NCBI GenBank assembly: GCA_015056815.1
Contig: SVFN01000002.1
Location: forward strand, 62,001 to 126,000
Reading direction: 5' to 3'
DNA from: Lachnospiraceae bacterium
Lineage (GTDB): Bacteria; Bacillota; Clostridia; Lachnospirales; Lachnospiraceae
Length of the DNA stretch: 64,000 bases
Position numbers and translations under genes: made by a program. The notes under the pieces were generated by a model. That model did not search any database. It worked only from the letters and a program-made list of their open reading frames with translations, and was not told the origin of the DNA. Shown one piece after another: positions 1 to 8,786 of this stretch; position 1 is the first letter of the stretch; each line of letters starts with the position of its first letter.

Positions 1-4
1 TCAG

Positions 5-75
5 CAGGGGAAGAGGGACTCGAACCCCCGTTAACGGTTTTGGAGACCGCCGCACTGCCACTGTACTATTCCCCT
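5..75 (-). tRNA. tRNA-Trp (anticodon CCA)
   Basis: A full cloverleaf can be folded on the minus strand. The acceptor stem AGGGGAA pairs with TTCCCCT and is followed by discriminator G. The anticodon loop is CTCCAAA, so the anticodon is CCA (plus-strand 41-43), and the T loop is TTCGAGT. The 3' CCA is not encoded, so it must be added after transcription. The restriction island lies on the 5' side of the tRNA, so this is not the usual 3'-end integration geometry. Confidence 0.95.
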
Positions 76-93
76 TTGGACTCAACATTGAAA

Positions 94-122
94 ATTATAC
101 ATGATAAGAATGAATTTGTAAA
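94..122 (-). promoter_or_regulatory. Promoter of tRNA-Trp
   Basis: On the minus strand TTTACA and TATAAT are separated by 17 bp, about 20 bp upstream of the mature tRNA 5' end. This is a good sigma-A type promoter in the right place. Confidence 0.7.
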
Positions 123-198
123 GCATAAATTTTATTTTTACTCAAATTTTTTTCAAATCCTTCCCAGAGAGAGTCATTTGGCACCTCTTCGAAAATGA

Positions 199-370
199 AA
201 CGGATATTTTTTGATACTTGATGCAGTTGATGAGGGATTGATTCAAAAAGATCCAAACCACAAAGCAATAATCAAGGGAAAAACTCCTAAAGACAAAAAG
301 CCAAAATACTTAAATCAATATGAACTTCACAAACTTATTGATGATTTGGATCTTTCCTCGAAAATCAACT
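199..370 (+). pseudogene. Tyrosine-recombinase (integrase) remnant
   Basis: A plus-strand open stretch encodes a peptide like the segment that joins the N-terminal SAM-like domain to the catalytic domain of tyrosine recombinases. It contains AVDEGLIQKDPNHKAIIKG, then KPKYLNQYELHKLIDDLDL. The usual continuation in this family (an IN-aromatic-rich helix, then the catalytic Arg region) is lost exactly where the 3' end of hsdR begins, and there is an in-frame stop upstream at 196. No catalytic residues remain. Integrases of this kind often sit beside hsdS genes and invert them, so this is probably a stump of the island's own recombinase. Family assignment is from motif memory and the fragment is short. 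Confidence 0.55.
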
Positions 371-374
371 TAGA

Positions 375-3329
375 CTACTCAAATAACGGCCCAATTTCCG
401 GCATTAATTTTTCTTTGAAATCTTTTATCATTGCTCCATTAAACTTGAACTTTGGCAGCGCATCCGGTGTCGCTTCTTTATATGCGGAGTAATCAGCATT
501 TTCCTTTAATTTGTTTTCATTTGCAAGCTCACCGTCTTTAAAATTGTATGCTTCATATTTCACATCTTTAAAATCAATAAACCATTTTGTTGCAAATTTT
601 TGAATTTCTTTATCAATAGCAGTATATCGCATTTCATTGATAATCACAGAAATGTCTTGTCCTATATATTTTTCTTTATCCTGTTCGATTTCTTCCAGCA
701 CCTGCATCAGCAAATCACTTAGGCGTGGATTATCTTCTGCAAATTCCTTTACGATTTCCTTTAAGGCAAGCAACTTATGTTCAAATTCAACTTCATCAAA
801 GTCCTTGTCTTTTTGCTCAAGGAAATCCACAAATCCCTGCAGTAATTCTACAATGTATTCAAAATCCACCTTGAATTTACTATATGCCACCAAATCGTAA
901 TCATCTCGAATTGGATCATCCTCCGGCTCTTTAGGATCCGGTTTCACTTCCTCTAACACATTTTTATAAACTGCAGCATAATCCTCATAATCTCTCTGTG
1001 AAAAGCCAAATTCATCCAACAGGTCCGGGGTAAAATTCGAAAATGATTTTAAATGCGCATAATCATGATCTAAACACCTGAATAAACGGATAAAAGTCTT
1101 CTTTTGCTTCTTTGACAGATTTTTTACATCTGCCGGAGTCGGAGCAAATGTTCTTATAGTATTAAGAGATAAACTAAAACTATCTAAAACAGTATCCCAA
1201 TCTTCTGCAATCGCCTTACCAAATCCACCTTTTGAATATAAAACAAGTGCATTATTTATTTTCTCTTTATATTCCTTAGGTGATCTGAATGTTACAATCT
1301 GCCCGTATTCCTTATTTGCATCATATAATCGGTTTGTTCTCGAAAATGCCTGTATAAGTCCCTGTGGACTCATTGGCGGTCGATCAATGAAAAGCGTTGA
1401 AAGGCAAGGGGCATCAAATCCCGTAAGTAACCGGTCAACTACAATTACCAGGTCTATCTGTTGCTCTCGATCACGATATCGTTTTTCTTTTCGTGCAAGT
1501 CTATCATTGAGATTACTATTATATGCACCTAATCCATCCAATTCATATTTTGTGCCGTACAGGTTATTATAATATATCAAATATCGTTTCATGGCCTCTT
1601 GATTGGATTGCGATGATTCTTCATTCTCAGATACAGAAAAAGTAATGGCAACCTTGGGGAAATCCGGTAATGCCTTTTTCACAGCTTCTGATAATTTTAG
1701 TTCATCCTCTCCGGCTTTAATCTTAAGTAACAAATCGTAATATTTTTGCGCAATAGATATTGATTCAACCGTGAGCATTGCTTCATAAGTTTTTCCTTTT
1801 CCATTCTGCATTCCGAATTTTGCAAGTGATTGATTCAATACGACATTAAGCACATTTCTCATATGGCCTTCACTATGGTAATATTTCTCTTCGTCCTCTT
1901 CTTTAATATCCTTTGGTCCAAGGTTTTCTACATTGAATCCAAGAACAGCCCCGTCATGTATTGCTTCTTTAATTGTATAACTATGAAGACAAGGACCATA
2001 TAGTTCTTCCGTAGTCTGTGCCAAATCGCCCTTTAGCTCATATTTATTCTCCTTAAAAATTGGAGTACCGGTAAAACCAAACCAAATAGAATGATTGAAA
2101 AATCTCTCTATGTCTCTTTTTGTCTGCGGAGTAACTGCTCTGTGGCATTCATCAACTACAAAAGCAACTTTAAGGGCTTTAATTTTATTATATTCTCTGG
2201 TTCCTTCCTTTAACCTCCGATTGATCATAACCTGCATTTTTTGTCTTGTTGTCACAATCATTTGTCTATTATCATCAGCTAATCGCTTTATCAGACTTCC
2301 AACATTCTCTGTATCATCTACATCTATGGTATCATTGTCCGCATAGGATTGAAATGCTCCCTTTGTCTGTAAATCCAAGTCTTTTCTATCAATCAGAAAA
2401 ACTGTTTTCTCAATAGACGGAATATCCATTAATAGATTTCTGGTTGCCTTGTAAGAAGTCATTGTCTTGCCAGATCCAGTAGTATGCCAAATAAAACCTG
2501 ACTCACCCTTCTTGGATGCCGTTCTCATAGCTTCAATAGCATGAATTTGATACGGACGCAAAATTAGAAGTTTTTTCTTATCATTATCTAAAACCGTATA
2601 CTTTGTAACCATCTCATGCGCTTCCGGAATCTTAAGAACATCCTGCGCAAAATCAATGTAATCGGTTACAGGGAAATTATCGTGATCAATCCAGCCAGTT
2701 AAAAATTTTTTATTTAATTCAGTATCTCTGGCAGCAGAAAAATATTTAGTATCTACTACGTTACTTACAACAAACATCTGCACGTTTGAGAATATTCCGT
2801 GGAATTTTCCTTCCGCTATATATTTCTTAATCTGGCGATATCCGTCCATGTAAGAATGCTCTTTATTTTTTAATTCAATATGAATCATGGGAATACCGTT
2901 AATCAATAAAGTTACATCAAATCTTCGATCTCTGCTTCCCGCATCGTCTTCTTCCTTAAATGACTGATATTGATTTATAACCTCATAAACACTGGAGCCA
3001 CCAGCAATGTGTTCATTGTTCATAACCACAAGATGAAGAGTTTCATTTCCCCTTTGAACATGAACATAAACTTTACCATTTTCTCCAACCAACCATTTTC
3101 CTGCATCATAAAAAGAGGCGTGAGATAAATCATTCTTTATTTTGGCAAATTCCGACTCTGAAAGTGGGATATCATTTAGTTTTGCTTTATTATTCTGTTC
3201 CAAAATATATTTAAAATTATCCCACAGCTGTTCTTCCGTCCGAATATCCCTTCGATATGTCCACTGTGATTCCCCACTACATAACTGATCTATTAGTCTT
3301 TTTTCAATTACTGACTCCAACTCTGCCAT
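375..3329 (-). CDS. hsdR: Type I restriction enzyme, R subunit
   Basis: This 984-aa protein is the motor and nuclease subunit of a type I restriction-modification complex. It translocates DNA using ATP and cuts unmodified DNA. The N-terminal third holds the PD-(D/E)xK nuclease (D in RRFDVTLLINGIP followed by HIELKNK). The helicase part shows Walker A TTGSGKT, the DEAD-like box VDECHR and motif III FTGTP, with further SF2 motifs such as LLTGFDAP and QAFSRTNR. The C-terminus is the helical HsdM-binding region. Length is normal and the frame is intact, so it should be active if expressed. It is the last gene of the hsd run, separated from hsdS by about 2.4 kb of cargo, and its end abuts the integrase remnant. 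AT-rich codon use contrasts with the genes from 9 kb onward. Confidence 0.95.
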   Translation of the reverse strand: MAELESVIEKRLIDQLCSGESQWTYRRDIRTEEQLWDNFKYILEQNNKAKLNDIPLSESEFAKIKNDLSHASFYDAGKWLVGENGKVYVHVQRGNETLHLVVMNNEHIAGGSSVYEVINQYQSFKEEDDAGSRDRRFDVTLLINGIPMIHIELKNKEHSYMDGYRQIKKYIAEGKFHGIFSNVQMFVVSNVVDTKYFSAARDTELNKKFLTGWIDHDNFPVTDYIDFAQDVLKIPEAHEMVTKYTVLDNDKKKLLILRPYQIHAIEAMRTASKKGESGFIWHTTGSGKTMTSYKATRNLLMDIPSIEKTVFLIDRKDLDLQTKGAFQSYADNDTIDVDDTENVGSLIKRLADDNRQMIVTTRQKMQVMINRRLKEGTREYNKIKALKVAFVVDECHRAVTPQTKRDIERFFNHSIWFGFTGTPIFKENKYELKGDLAQTTEELYGPCLHSYTIKEAIHDGAVLGFNVENLGPKDIKEEDEEKYYHSEGHMRNVLNVVLNQSLAKFGMQNGKGKTYEAMLTVESISIAQKYYDLLLKIKAGEDELKLSEAVKKALPDFPKVAITFSVSENEESSQSNQEAMKRYLIYYNNLYGTKYELDGLGAYNSNLNDRLARKEKRYRDREQQIDLVIVVDRLLTGFDAPCLSTLFIDRPPMSPQGLIQAFSRTNRLYDANKEYGQIVTFRSPKEYKEKINNALVLYSKGGFGKAIAEDWDTVLDSFSLSLNTIRTFAPTPADVKNLSKKQKKTFIRLFRCLDHDYAHLKSFSNFTPDLLDEFGFSQRDYEDYAAVYKNVLEEVKPDPKEPEDDPIRDDYDLVAYSKFKVDFEYIVELLQGFVDFLEQKDKDFDEVEFEHKLLALKEIVKEFAEDNPRLSDLLMQVLEEIEQDKEKYIGQDISVIINEMRYTAIDKEIQKFATKWFIDFKDVKYEAYNFKDGELANENKLKENADYSAYKEATPDALPKFKFNGAMIKDFKEKLMPEIGPLFE

Positions 3330-3343
3330 AATTACTTCCCCTA

Positions 3344-3846
3344 TTATTTCGCGACTCGCAAGTTAAAATGAACCGATTTCGCATTTGCCTTTTGAAAAAT
3401 ATCCTCAAAAAAATGGTTTCTTTCACTCTCTACTACATCGAATGATTCTTTTTTCTTTAAAAGTCCTGTATCTTCAAGATATTTTTGATGTTCCTCATTC
3501 ACAACTGATGTTACCGGCATGGTAAACCATAGTTGCTCTGCTTTCTGTTTCAGATCACCTTTTCTATAAAATTCCCCGTCTTTGTTAATACTTTTTACCT
3601 CCGCCTCGTTAATATTATGGAAGGCTTTATCAAGGCTCTTGAGAATCTGTTTATACGTTTTTTCCAGCGTTCTTTGTCGAAAGACTAGTTTCATCTTTTC
3701 ATAGTCCGGATTATCAACTACAAATTCCAAATCCTGATCAATATAGTTAAATTGCAGAAGCATCTTTACGATGTGATATTCTGTGCAATTAACCGGCTTA
3801 CACTCATATTCGGATTGTCCTCAAAAATAATAATCTTTTTTTTCAT
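3344..3846 (-). pseudogene. Frameshifted ORF of unknown function upstream of hsdR
   Basis: The longest open piece starts at 3763 and gives 139 aa, but codons upstream of it are still protein-like (reading SEYECKPVNCTEYHIVK into MLLQFNYIDQDL) and have no start. In the neighbouring frame an ATG at 3846, overlapping the stop of the ATPase gene as ATGA, begins MKKKIIIFEDN and runs straight into that segment if one base is restored near 3812. The likely ancestral protein was about 165 aa, starting MKKKIIIFEDN-SEYECK. I recognise no family; the start is loosely reminiscent of a TOPRIM-like beta strand but this is not proof. The coupled overlap with the ATPase suggests they worked together. The alternative is that only the 139-aa form is made. 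Confidence 0.5.
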
Positions 3847-4241
3847 CGTCTTTTCGTCCTTATCAAGTGATTATCATATTCAACAGATAAAACCGTAATC
3901 TCATTGTGGCTGAAAAAAACGGTATTTTTCATACTGATCACGATACATTTACATTCTGCTCTTAATTTATCAATCAGACTTTCTGTCAAATACAAATCTG
4001 CATTATCCAATAAAATTAAATCAGATTTTTCGCAGAATTCCACGATCAAGTCTTCCTTTTTATCACAGAACTGATAGTTGATCAAAGTAACGTTCAGCTC
4101 TTTGCTGTTTGCATAGTAATCATTGATTCTGTCAAACAAAAATGTTTTTCCAGTACCGGAATAACCAAAAATGACATTGACACCCTCAAAAAAATCTGCA
4201 TCTATTTTAATCTGACTGTTGTTATCAATCACTATTTTCAT
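3843..4241 (-). CDS. Very small P-loop ATPase, partner of DUF4869 protein
   Basis: About 132 aa, containing a Walker A motif (FGYSGTGKT) near residue 25 and a Walker B-like strand (DLILLDNAD) near residue 80, followed by a strand reading CIVISMK. Nothing else of an ABC or AAA protein is present: no signature motif and no lid. I chose the ATG at 4241 because an AGGA Shine-Dalgarno lies eight bases before it, and the upstream start at 4256 is a GTG without one. The gene overlaps the end of the DUF4869 gene by 17 bp and overlaps the next ORF as ATGA, so the three are translationally coupled. Role unknown; a nucleotide-dependent switch in a defence module is an inference from location only. Confidence 0.6.
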   Translation of the reverse strand: MKIVIDNNSQIKIDADFFEGVNVIFGYSGTGKTFLFDRINDYYANSKELNVTLINYQFCDKKEDLIVEFCEKSDLILLDNADLYLTESLIDKLRAECKCIVISMKNTVFFSHNEITVLSVEYDNHLIRTKRR

Positions 4242-4701
4242 GATCATATTCCTCACTGTCTCTGTTTATGCAATACTCAATAAACGCATCAAACTTATCA
4301 AAATGCTTTCCATCGCATATAATGTCACATTCCTTACTTCCCAACGGATACACATCAACAAATTTCCAAAGAATATTTCCTTCTGTGATACATTTAAAAA
4401 ACTGTTGGGCATTCGTCCCGCATTCCGATACATCAAAGCATTCTTCAGGATGTTCCAGAATATTGATCAGTGTTTTCGTGCCTGTCGATAAATTGGTTGC
4501 GTTCAGATGCCCAAGATCTTTATCACGACCCAGAAACACCTTATTGTTTACATACTCTGCTTTATCTATTTCTTTAAGAATCTCTCTGATCAAAGGAGTA
4601 TCTTTAATATCTGAGTGCGTATCAAAATATGCATCATTTATTTTTATGACCGATAAATGTTTGGGAATCTCTTTCTGCGATAAATAAACGTTTAAACTCA
4701 T
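4225..4701 (-). CDS. DUF4869 domain protein
   Basis: A 158-aa protein that I recognise as the DUF4869 family of Lachnospiraceae-type genomes; the function is unknown. The N-terminus (MSLNVYLSQKEIPKHL) leads to a conserved block with IKINDAYFDTHSDIKD, and a central LSTGTKTLINILEHPEE segment. It is soluble with no signal peptide. The gene sits between the truncated DUF4238 gene and the small ATPase, inside the hsd locus. A decayed second copy lies about 650 bp upstream (5358-5687), showing local duplication and loss. Confidence 0.7.
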   Translation of the reverse strand: MSLNVYLSQKEIPKHLSVIKINDAYFDTHSDIKDTPLIREILKEIDKAEYVNNKVFLGRDKDLGHLNATNLSTGTKTLINILEHPEECFDVSECGTNAQQFFKCITEGNILWKFVDVYPLGSKECDIICDGKHFDKFDAFIEYCINRDSEEYDHENSD

Positions 4702-4714
4702 ATTTGATTTCTCC

Positions 4715-5251
4715 TTATGTTGCTGTTTCCTTTATGATTTCTTTAATATATTTTCTTTCAGTTTCATCAAGTATATGGCTTGAATAAATATTTTCGAATG
4801 CTGATACCGATATAGATTTTAATATTTCTTCTCTATGTCTATCATTTATTTTAAACAAAAAGTTCTTCCTTACATCCTTCTTTTCGTTTCCACCAAACAT
4901 ATACAGGCACAACTTTGACGTAATAGGAAATATTACCTTTTCGTACTCAGCACACGGAAATACGGCACTCTGAATAAACACAACCATATCCGAAGTTATA
5001 ATCCTTCCATCGGGATCTACTCCTACGCCAAAAGACATATTTTTCATAGGTTCAAATAAAGCATAAAAAACTGCAACATCATTATCTCCCGCTTTAAACT
5101 TCTTAAAGAAGCTTTTTTCATTCAGTTCATAACGGTATATCTTATATTTTATATTTTCTATGTTCCTGTCCTTATAATCCGGTGAGAACCCGCGTAAATA
5201 TACTTGTGGAATATAATGTTGCTTTTTAGTTCTCTTATTACCTTTCGGCAC
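4715..5251 (-). CDS. DUF4238 family protein, shortened
   Basis: The N-terminus KKQHYIPQVYLRGFS is the hallmark of DUF4238, a family of unknown function often found near defence genes and mobile DNA. Family members are commonly around 250-350 aa, whereas this one is 178 aa. After the IYRYELNEK strand the sequence jumps quickly to the C-terminal helical part, so an internal stretch appears to be missing. The frame is open throughout, so a shortened protein could be made, but I would not assume it is functional. It begins the cargo segment after the decayed DUF4869 copy. Confidence 0.6.
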   Translation of the reverse strand: MPKGNKRTKKQHYIPQVYLRGFSPDYKDRNIENIKYKIYRYELNEKSFFKKFKAGDNDVAVFYALFEPMKNMSFGVGVDPDGRIITSDMVVFIQSAVFPCAEYEKVIFPITSKLCLYMFGGNEKKDVRKNFLFKINDRHREEILKSISVSAFENIYSSHILDETERKYIKEIIKETAT

Positions 5252-5357
5252 AATTGCCTCACTTTCTCAAAGCACAATAACTTGTCCCTGTAATATTCAT
5301 ATTGTTTTTTACGACCCTAACTTTCTGCTGAGAGCCCTTTAGAGATGTCATTACACG

Positions 5358-5687
5358 TCAATGAACTTCCTTCTCCGAAATATCTTTTATAAACTGCCGG
5401 CCATTCATTCCCCAATCAAATATATCGAAACATACTTCAGGATGTTTCAAAATATTAATCAAAGTTTTCGTTCCGGTCGATAAATTAGCGACATTCAAAC
5501 GGCCAAGATAATTATCTTGTCCGTTAAGTACCTTATTGTTTACATGTTCCGCTTTGTCTATTTCCTTTTATAGTTTCTCTGAGCAAAGGAGTGTCTTTTA
5601 TTTCTAAATAAATATCAAAATATGCATCATTAATCTTTATGATTGATACCTGCTTAAGAATTTCTTCTTCAGAAAAAATAAACTCAT
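5358..5687 (-). pseudogene. Decayed DUF4869 paralogue
   Basis: Translation in two frames recovers a close relative of the intact DUF4869 gene: QVSIIKINDAYFDIYLEIKD and then, after a frameshift near 5568, EIDKAEHVNN, LSTGTKTLINILKHPE and a short altered C-terminus ending in TGA at 5358. There is a second frame problem just after the ATG at 5687. The rest of the space between DUF4238 and hsdS (5252-5357 and 5688-5740) shows no gene. This records a tandem duplication followed by decay. Confidence 0.75.
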
Positions 5688-5740
5688 TCTATTATCTTCC
5701 ATTTAGCTTCTTCTACGTAATTTATTAATAATAGGCTTAA

Positions 5741-6943
5741 CTATGCTTTCGGAAACATGTTTTGCAGCATATACTTTTTTACTTCTTTGAGTTCATTACA
5801 CTTACGCAGATGAAGGGTGATAAGGTTGTCGAGACTGTCAAAATAGTTAACTATTTTTTCTTGTTCTTCTATAGTTGGAACACATAAAGGCATCTCCAAA
5901 AATGCATCTGCGTGAATACGCTTTGCCTTTCTGCTACCATCTGCAATCATCCCATTTTTTAAATAAAAGCTTGGTTGAATAGCAATATAATACAGGAATT
6001 TTGGATTGATTCCATCACAATCAAAGGCAGGCACATCCGCCGTTGTTTCAAGGCCTTCCAGTTCGTCTGGAACAACTCCAAAAGCACAATTTAAGAAGTC
6101 CAATTTGCTATATATAAACTGGTTGGCATGGCGAATAAAATACTGTGTATTGCTACTACCCGCATCATCTTTTTTGAAGACACCCTTGCCCCAAAGCTTA
6201 ACTGTAATCTTCTGGGCAATATCACCTTTATGACCAATTTCGCGGCTCTCAGATAGGAAATCTCCAACCTTACGCTGTTCCCAATCGTCAGTAAAACCAG
6301 AAAAACGAATCTCTGGAACTGACCCACCATTTTTCGGAAACATTTTTTGAAGCATGTATTTTTTCAGTTGTTTTGTCTGCTCACACTTACGCTGATGAAG
6401 GGTGATAAGGTTGTCGAGGTCATAAAAGAAGCCACTGATTCTTCTCTGTTCGTCATAACTTGGATATGGTAAATCTATCTTTGCCAAATCAGAATTATGA
6501 AGGTGAACCACTGATTTTCCTTGTGCCATTTTCGCCATATCATTATGCGGTTTTCCATTAGAAATACTGATTGCCAAAAACGCAGAATCCATGTCCTCTG
6601 GAGGAGTAATAACATTAAGGTCCCCACCAAGCAAAACCCCTGATTTTTCAACTACTGAGGCTATTGAAATGTCTTCAGCCGTTTCGCCTGAAGCAGGAAC
6701 AATTACCTCCCCACCTTTACTGTAAACAGAGCCCTTTTTCTCATCTACAAAAGTATCCACTTCTGATATGATAGTTTCGTATTTTGTATAGAGTCTGCCG
6801 TATAATATTATAGGCGTTCCATTTTCTTTCAAATCGCCTTTAGAATACCCTGAACCCTTGGAAAACGAAACCATGTCACCTAACTTACGCTGTTCCCAAT
6901 CATCAGTATAGCCCTTAAATCTAATATTAGGTGTATTTGCCAT
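5741..6943 (-). CDS. hsdS: Type I restriction-modification specificity subunit
   Basis: A 400-aa DNA-recognition subunit with two target-recognition domains. Each begins with the same conserved entry (F-x-DDWEQRKLGD near residue 12 and DDWEQRKVGD near 215) and each ends with the conserved helix that reads NLITLHxRKC followed by a YMLQxMFPK tail. Full two-domain length suggests a bipartite target. A 25-bp stretch is identical in the two halves (5809-5833 and 6394-6418), a substrate for domain swapping by homologous recombination. The start lies two bases after the hsdM stop, so translation is coupled. The target sequence cannot be predicted from here. Confidence 0.93.
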   Translation of the reverse strand: MANTPNIRFKGYTDDWEQRKLGDMVSFSKGSGYSKGDLKENGTPIILYGRLYTKYETIISEVDTFVDEKKGSVYSKGGEVIVPASGETAEDISIASVVEKSGVLLGGDLNVITPPEDMDSAFLAISISNGKPHNDMAKMAQGKSVVHLHNSDLAKIDLPYPSYDEQRRISGFFYDLDNLITLHQRKCEQTKQLKKYMLQKMFPKNGGSVPEIRFSGFTDDWEQRKVGDFLSESREIGHKGDIAQKITVKLWGKGVFKKDDAGSSNTQYFIRHANQFIYSKLDFLNCAFGVVPDELEGLETTADVPAFDCDGINPKFLYYIAIQPSFYLKNGMIADGSRKAKRIHADAFLEMPLCVPTIEEQEKIVNYFDSLDNLITLHLRKCNELKEVKKYMLQNMFPKA

Positions 6944-6945
6944 TT

Positions 6946-8559
6946 TTACACCTCCTCAAAGCCACTCATAAAGTCTCGTACCGCATTTTCTATTTCTGCA
7001 GAAGCAAATGATAGATCTGAGAACATTTCCATAAGCCTTGCATTTCCTTCCTTTATAGCTTTATTGATGTCTTTCATCTCTGTGGTAAGCTGTTTTAAAT
7101 CCACATTTTCCTCTTCTTCACTTGTATCAACATACCTCGGAATATTCAAATTATAATCATTAGATTTAATATCATCAAACGATGCAAGGTATGAAACTTT
7201 ATCCACAGTCTTTCTATCATTATAAAGTTCTAATACCCTGTCAATATGTTCTTCCTTCATGACATTCTGCTTTTTCTCTTTTTCAAAAAGGGTAGAAGCA
7301 TCAATAAAAAGAACGTCTCTACCATCTCTATGCTTTTTCAGCACGATAATACAAGTTGGAATGGATGTGTTATAAAACATATTTGCAGGCAGACCAATTA
7401 CAGCATAAATGGAGCCGTTATTTAATAACGTCTCACGAATAGATCCCTCCGCAGCTCCTCTAAATAGAACTCCATGCGGTAATACGATTGCCATTGTCCC
7501 TGTCTGCTTCAAATGATAAAAACCATGTAACAGAAAAGCATAATCTGCTTTTGATTTTGGCGCAAGTTTTCCTCCATAATCCATAAATCTTTCATCCTGC
7601 TTAAATCCCTCTGCCGCTGACCATTTTGCTGAATAGGGCGGATTCATGGTAACTGCATCAAATTCGGTTTCTTCATCTGTCGGCCAGTCAGCATCCAATG
7701 TATCTCCATTTCTCAAATGCTGGTTTTCCGGCAAAACACCATGAAGAAACATGTTCATACGTGCAAGGTTATAAGTAGACGGCATAAGCTCCTGACCATA
7801 ATACTTGATATAATCTGGTTCTTTTGAATAATTTCTGCAACTGAGCATAAGCGAACCTGATCCCATACAGGGATCATAAACCTGCAATCCCTTTTTATTT
7901 TCCTGCCCCGTCATGGCAATTCGACAAAGAATCTGTGCCGGTCCGTGTGGTGTGTAAAATTCTCCGGCTTTTTTCCCCGTTTCGGATGCAAACTGACCGA
8001 TCAAATACTCATAAGCATTCCCTAACACGTCTCCCTGTGCATGGATCAGATCCGCACCATCTAATACTTTAATCACGTCTGCAATGGTCGTGCTCTGTTT
8101 CTGATCTCCTGTGCCAAGCCTGTTTGAATAAAGATCTACATCTGCAAACAAACCATTAAACAATTCATCTGATTCCTGAATCCGGTTAAATGCAGCCTGT
8201 AGTTTTTCTCTATTAAACGCATTGTTCTTTGCATTTCTTAATATGCTCACGTATGTCATGTCCGGTGCAAGCGTGTAATGCATTGAACTCTTTAGTTCCT
8301 CTAATAAATCTTCTGCATCGTCAGTCTTCATGATTTCCTCATATTCATCCTGTGCCTCTTCCAGACTGTCCGGCGTTGCATCATTCAAAAGATCATAAAC
8401 TTTTGCCAAGTAGGAATCGGATAAATATTTAAAAAATACTAAACCAAGTAAGTATGTTTTATACTCATTTGCGTCCATCTTTCCACGAAGGACATCCGCT
8501 CCGCTCCACAGTACCTGTAATAAATCCTTACTATCCGCCACCTTAATTTCTCCCATCAT
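6946..8559 (-). CDS. hsdM: Type I DNA methyltransferase, M subunit
   Basis: A 537-aa N6-adenine methyltransferase of the HsdM family. The N-terminal helical domain (LLQVLWSGADVLRGKMDANE, residues 12-31) precedes the SAM-binding core. It includes GEFYTP, the SAM motif DPCMGSGSLML and the catalytic motif MNPPYSAKW. With HsdS it forms the modification complex, and with HsdR the restriction complex. ATG codons at 8559 and 8556 have a weak Shine-Dalgarno. A GTG at 8541 (protein starting at VADSKD) is preceded by GGGAG with an eight-base spacing and may be the real start. It follows a 49-codon ORF in the same transcript. Confidence 0.95.
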   Translation of the reverse strand: MMGEIKVADSKDLLQVLWSGADVLRGKMDANEYKTYLLGLVFFKYLSDSYLAKVYDLLNDATPDSLEEAQDEYEEIMKTDDAEDLLEELKSSMHYTLAPDMTYVSILRNAKNNAFNREKLQAAFNRIQESDELFNGLFADVDLYSNRLGTGDQKQSTTIADVIKVLDGADLIHAQGDVLGNAYEYLIGQFASETGKKAGEFYTPHGPAQILCRIAMTGQENKKGLQVYDPCMGSGSLMLSCRNYSKEPDYIKYYGQELMPSTYNLARMNMFLHGVLPENQHLRNGDTLDADWPTDEETEFDAVTMNPPYSAKWSAAEGFKQDERFMDYGGKLAPKSKADYAFLLHGFYHLKQTGTMAIVLPHGVLFRGAAEGSIRETLLNNGSIYAVIGLPANMFYNTSIPTCIIVLKKHRDGRDVLFIDASTLFEKEKKQNVMKEEHIDRVLELYNDRKTVDKVSYLASFDDIKSNDYNLNIPRYVDTSEEEENVDLKQLTTEMKDINKAIKEGNARLMEMFSDLSFASAEIENAVRDFMSGFEEV

Positions 8560-8580
8560 TACTCATTATTCTAAAACATT

Positions 8581-8730
8581 CTATTTCATAGCCTCATACA
8601 TTCTTAAAAAAACAAATGCTTTACTAATTTGAATCAGTTTATCAAAATAAATGGCACTAACAAATCCATCCATATTCGTATATATATCTATCCACTTTAT
8701 GGTTGACATAAATTTGATGTCATGCATCAT
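8581..8730 (-). CDS. Small ORF heading the hsd operon (49 aa)
   Basis: An uninterrupted 49-codon frame lies between the hsd promoter and hsdM, ending 21 bp before the hsdM ATG. An AGGGG Shine-Dalgarno sits six bases before the ATG. The peptide begins MMHDIKFM and ends RMYEAMK, with a protein-like mix including WIDIYTNMDGFVSAIYFDKL. There is no signal or clear membrane segment. A six-codon mini-ORF (MPSENK) with its own GGGG-type ribosome site precedes it near 8762. No family is recognised; it may be a truncated gene, a regulator of the restriction system or a leader. Confidence 0.5.
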   Translation of the reverse strand: MMHDIKFMSTIKWIDIYTNMDGFVSAIYFDKLIQISKAFVFLRMYEAMK

Positions 8731-8786
8731 CTCAACCCCTATCACTTGTTTTCAGATGGCATTTTTCACCCCTTTTTTATTTTGAA

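Noticed and set aside
5-375. tRNA-Trp as attachment site of the hsd island
   Set aside because: The island lies on the 5' side of the tRNA, and no repeat of the tRNA 3' end is seen at the other edge near 8.8 kb.
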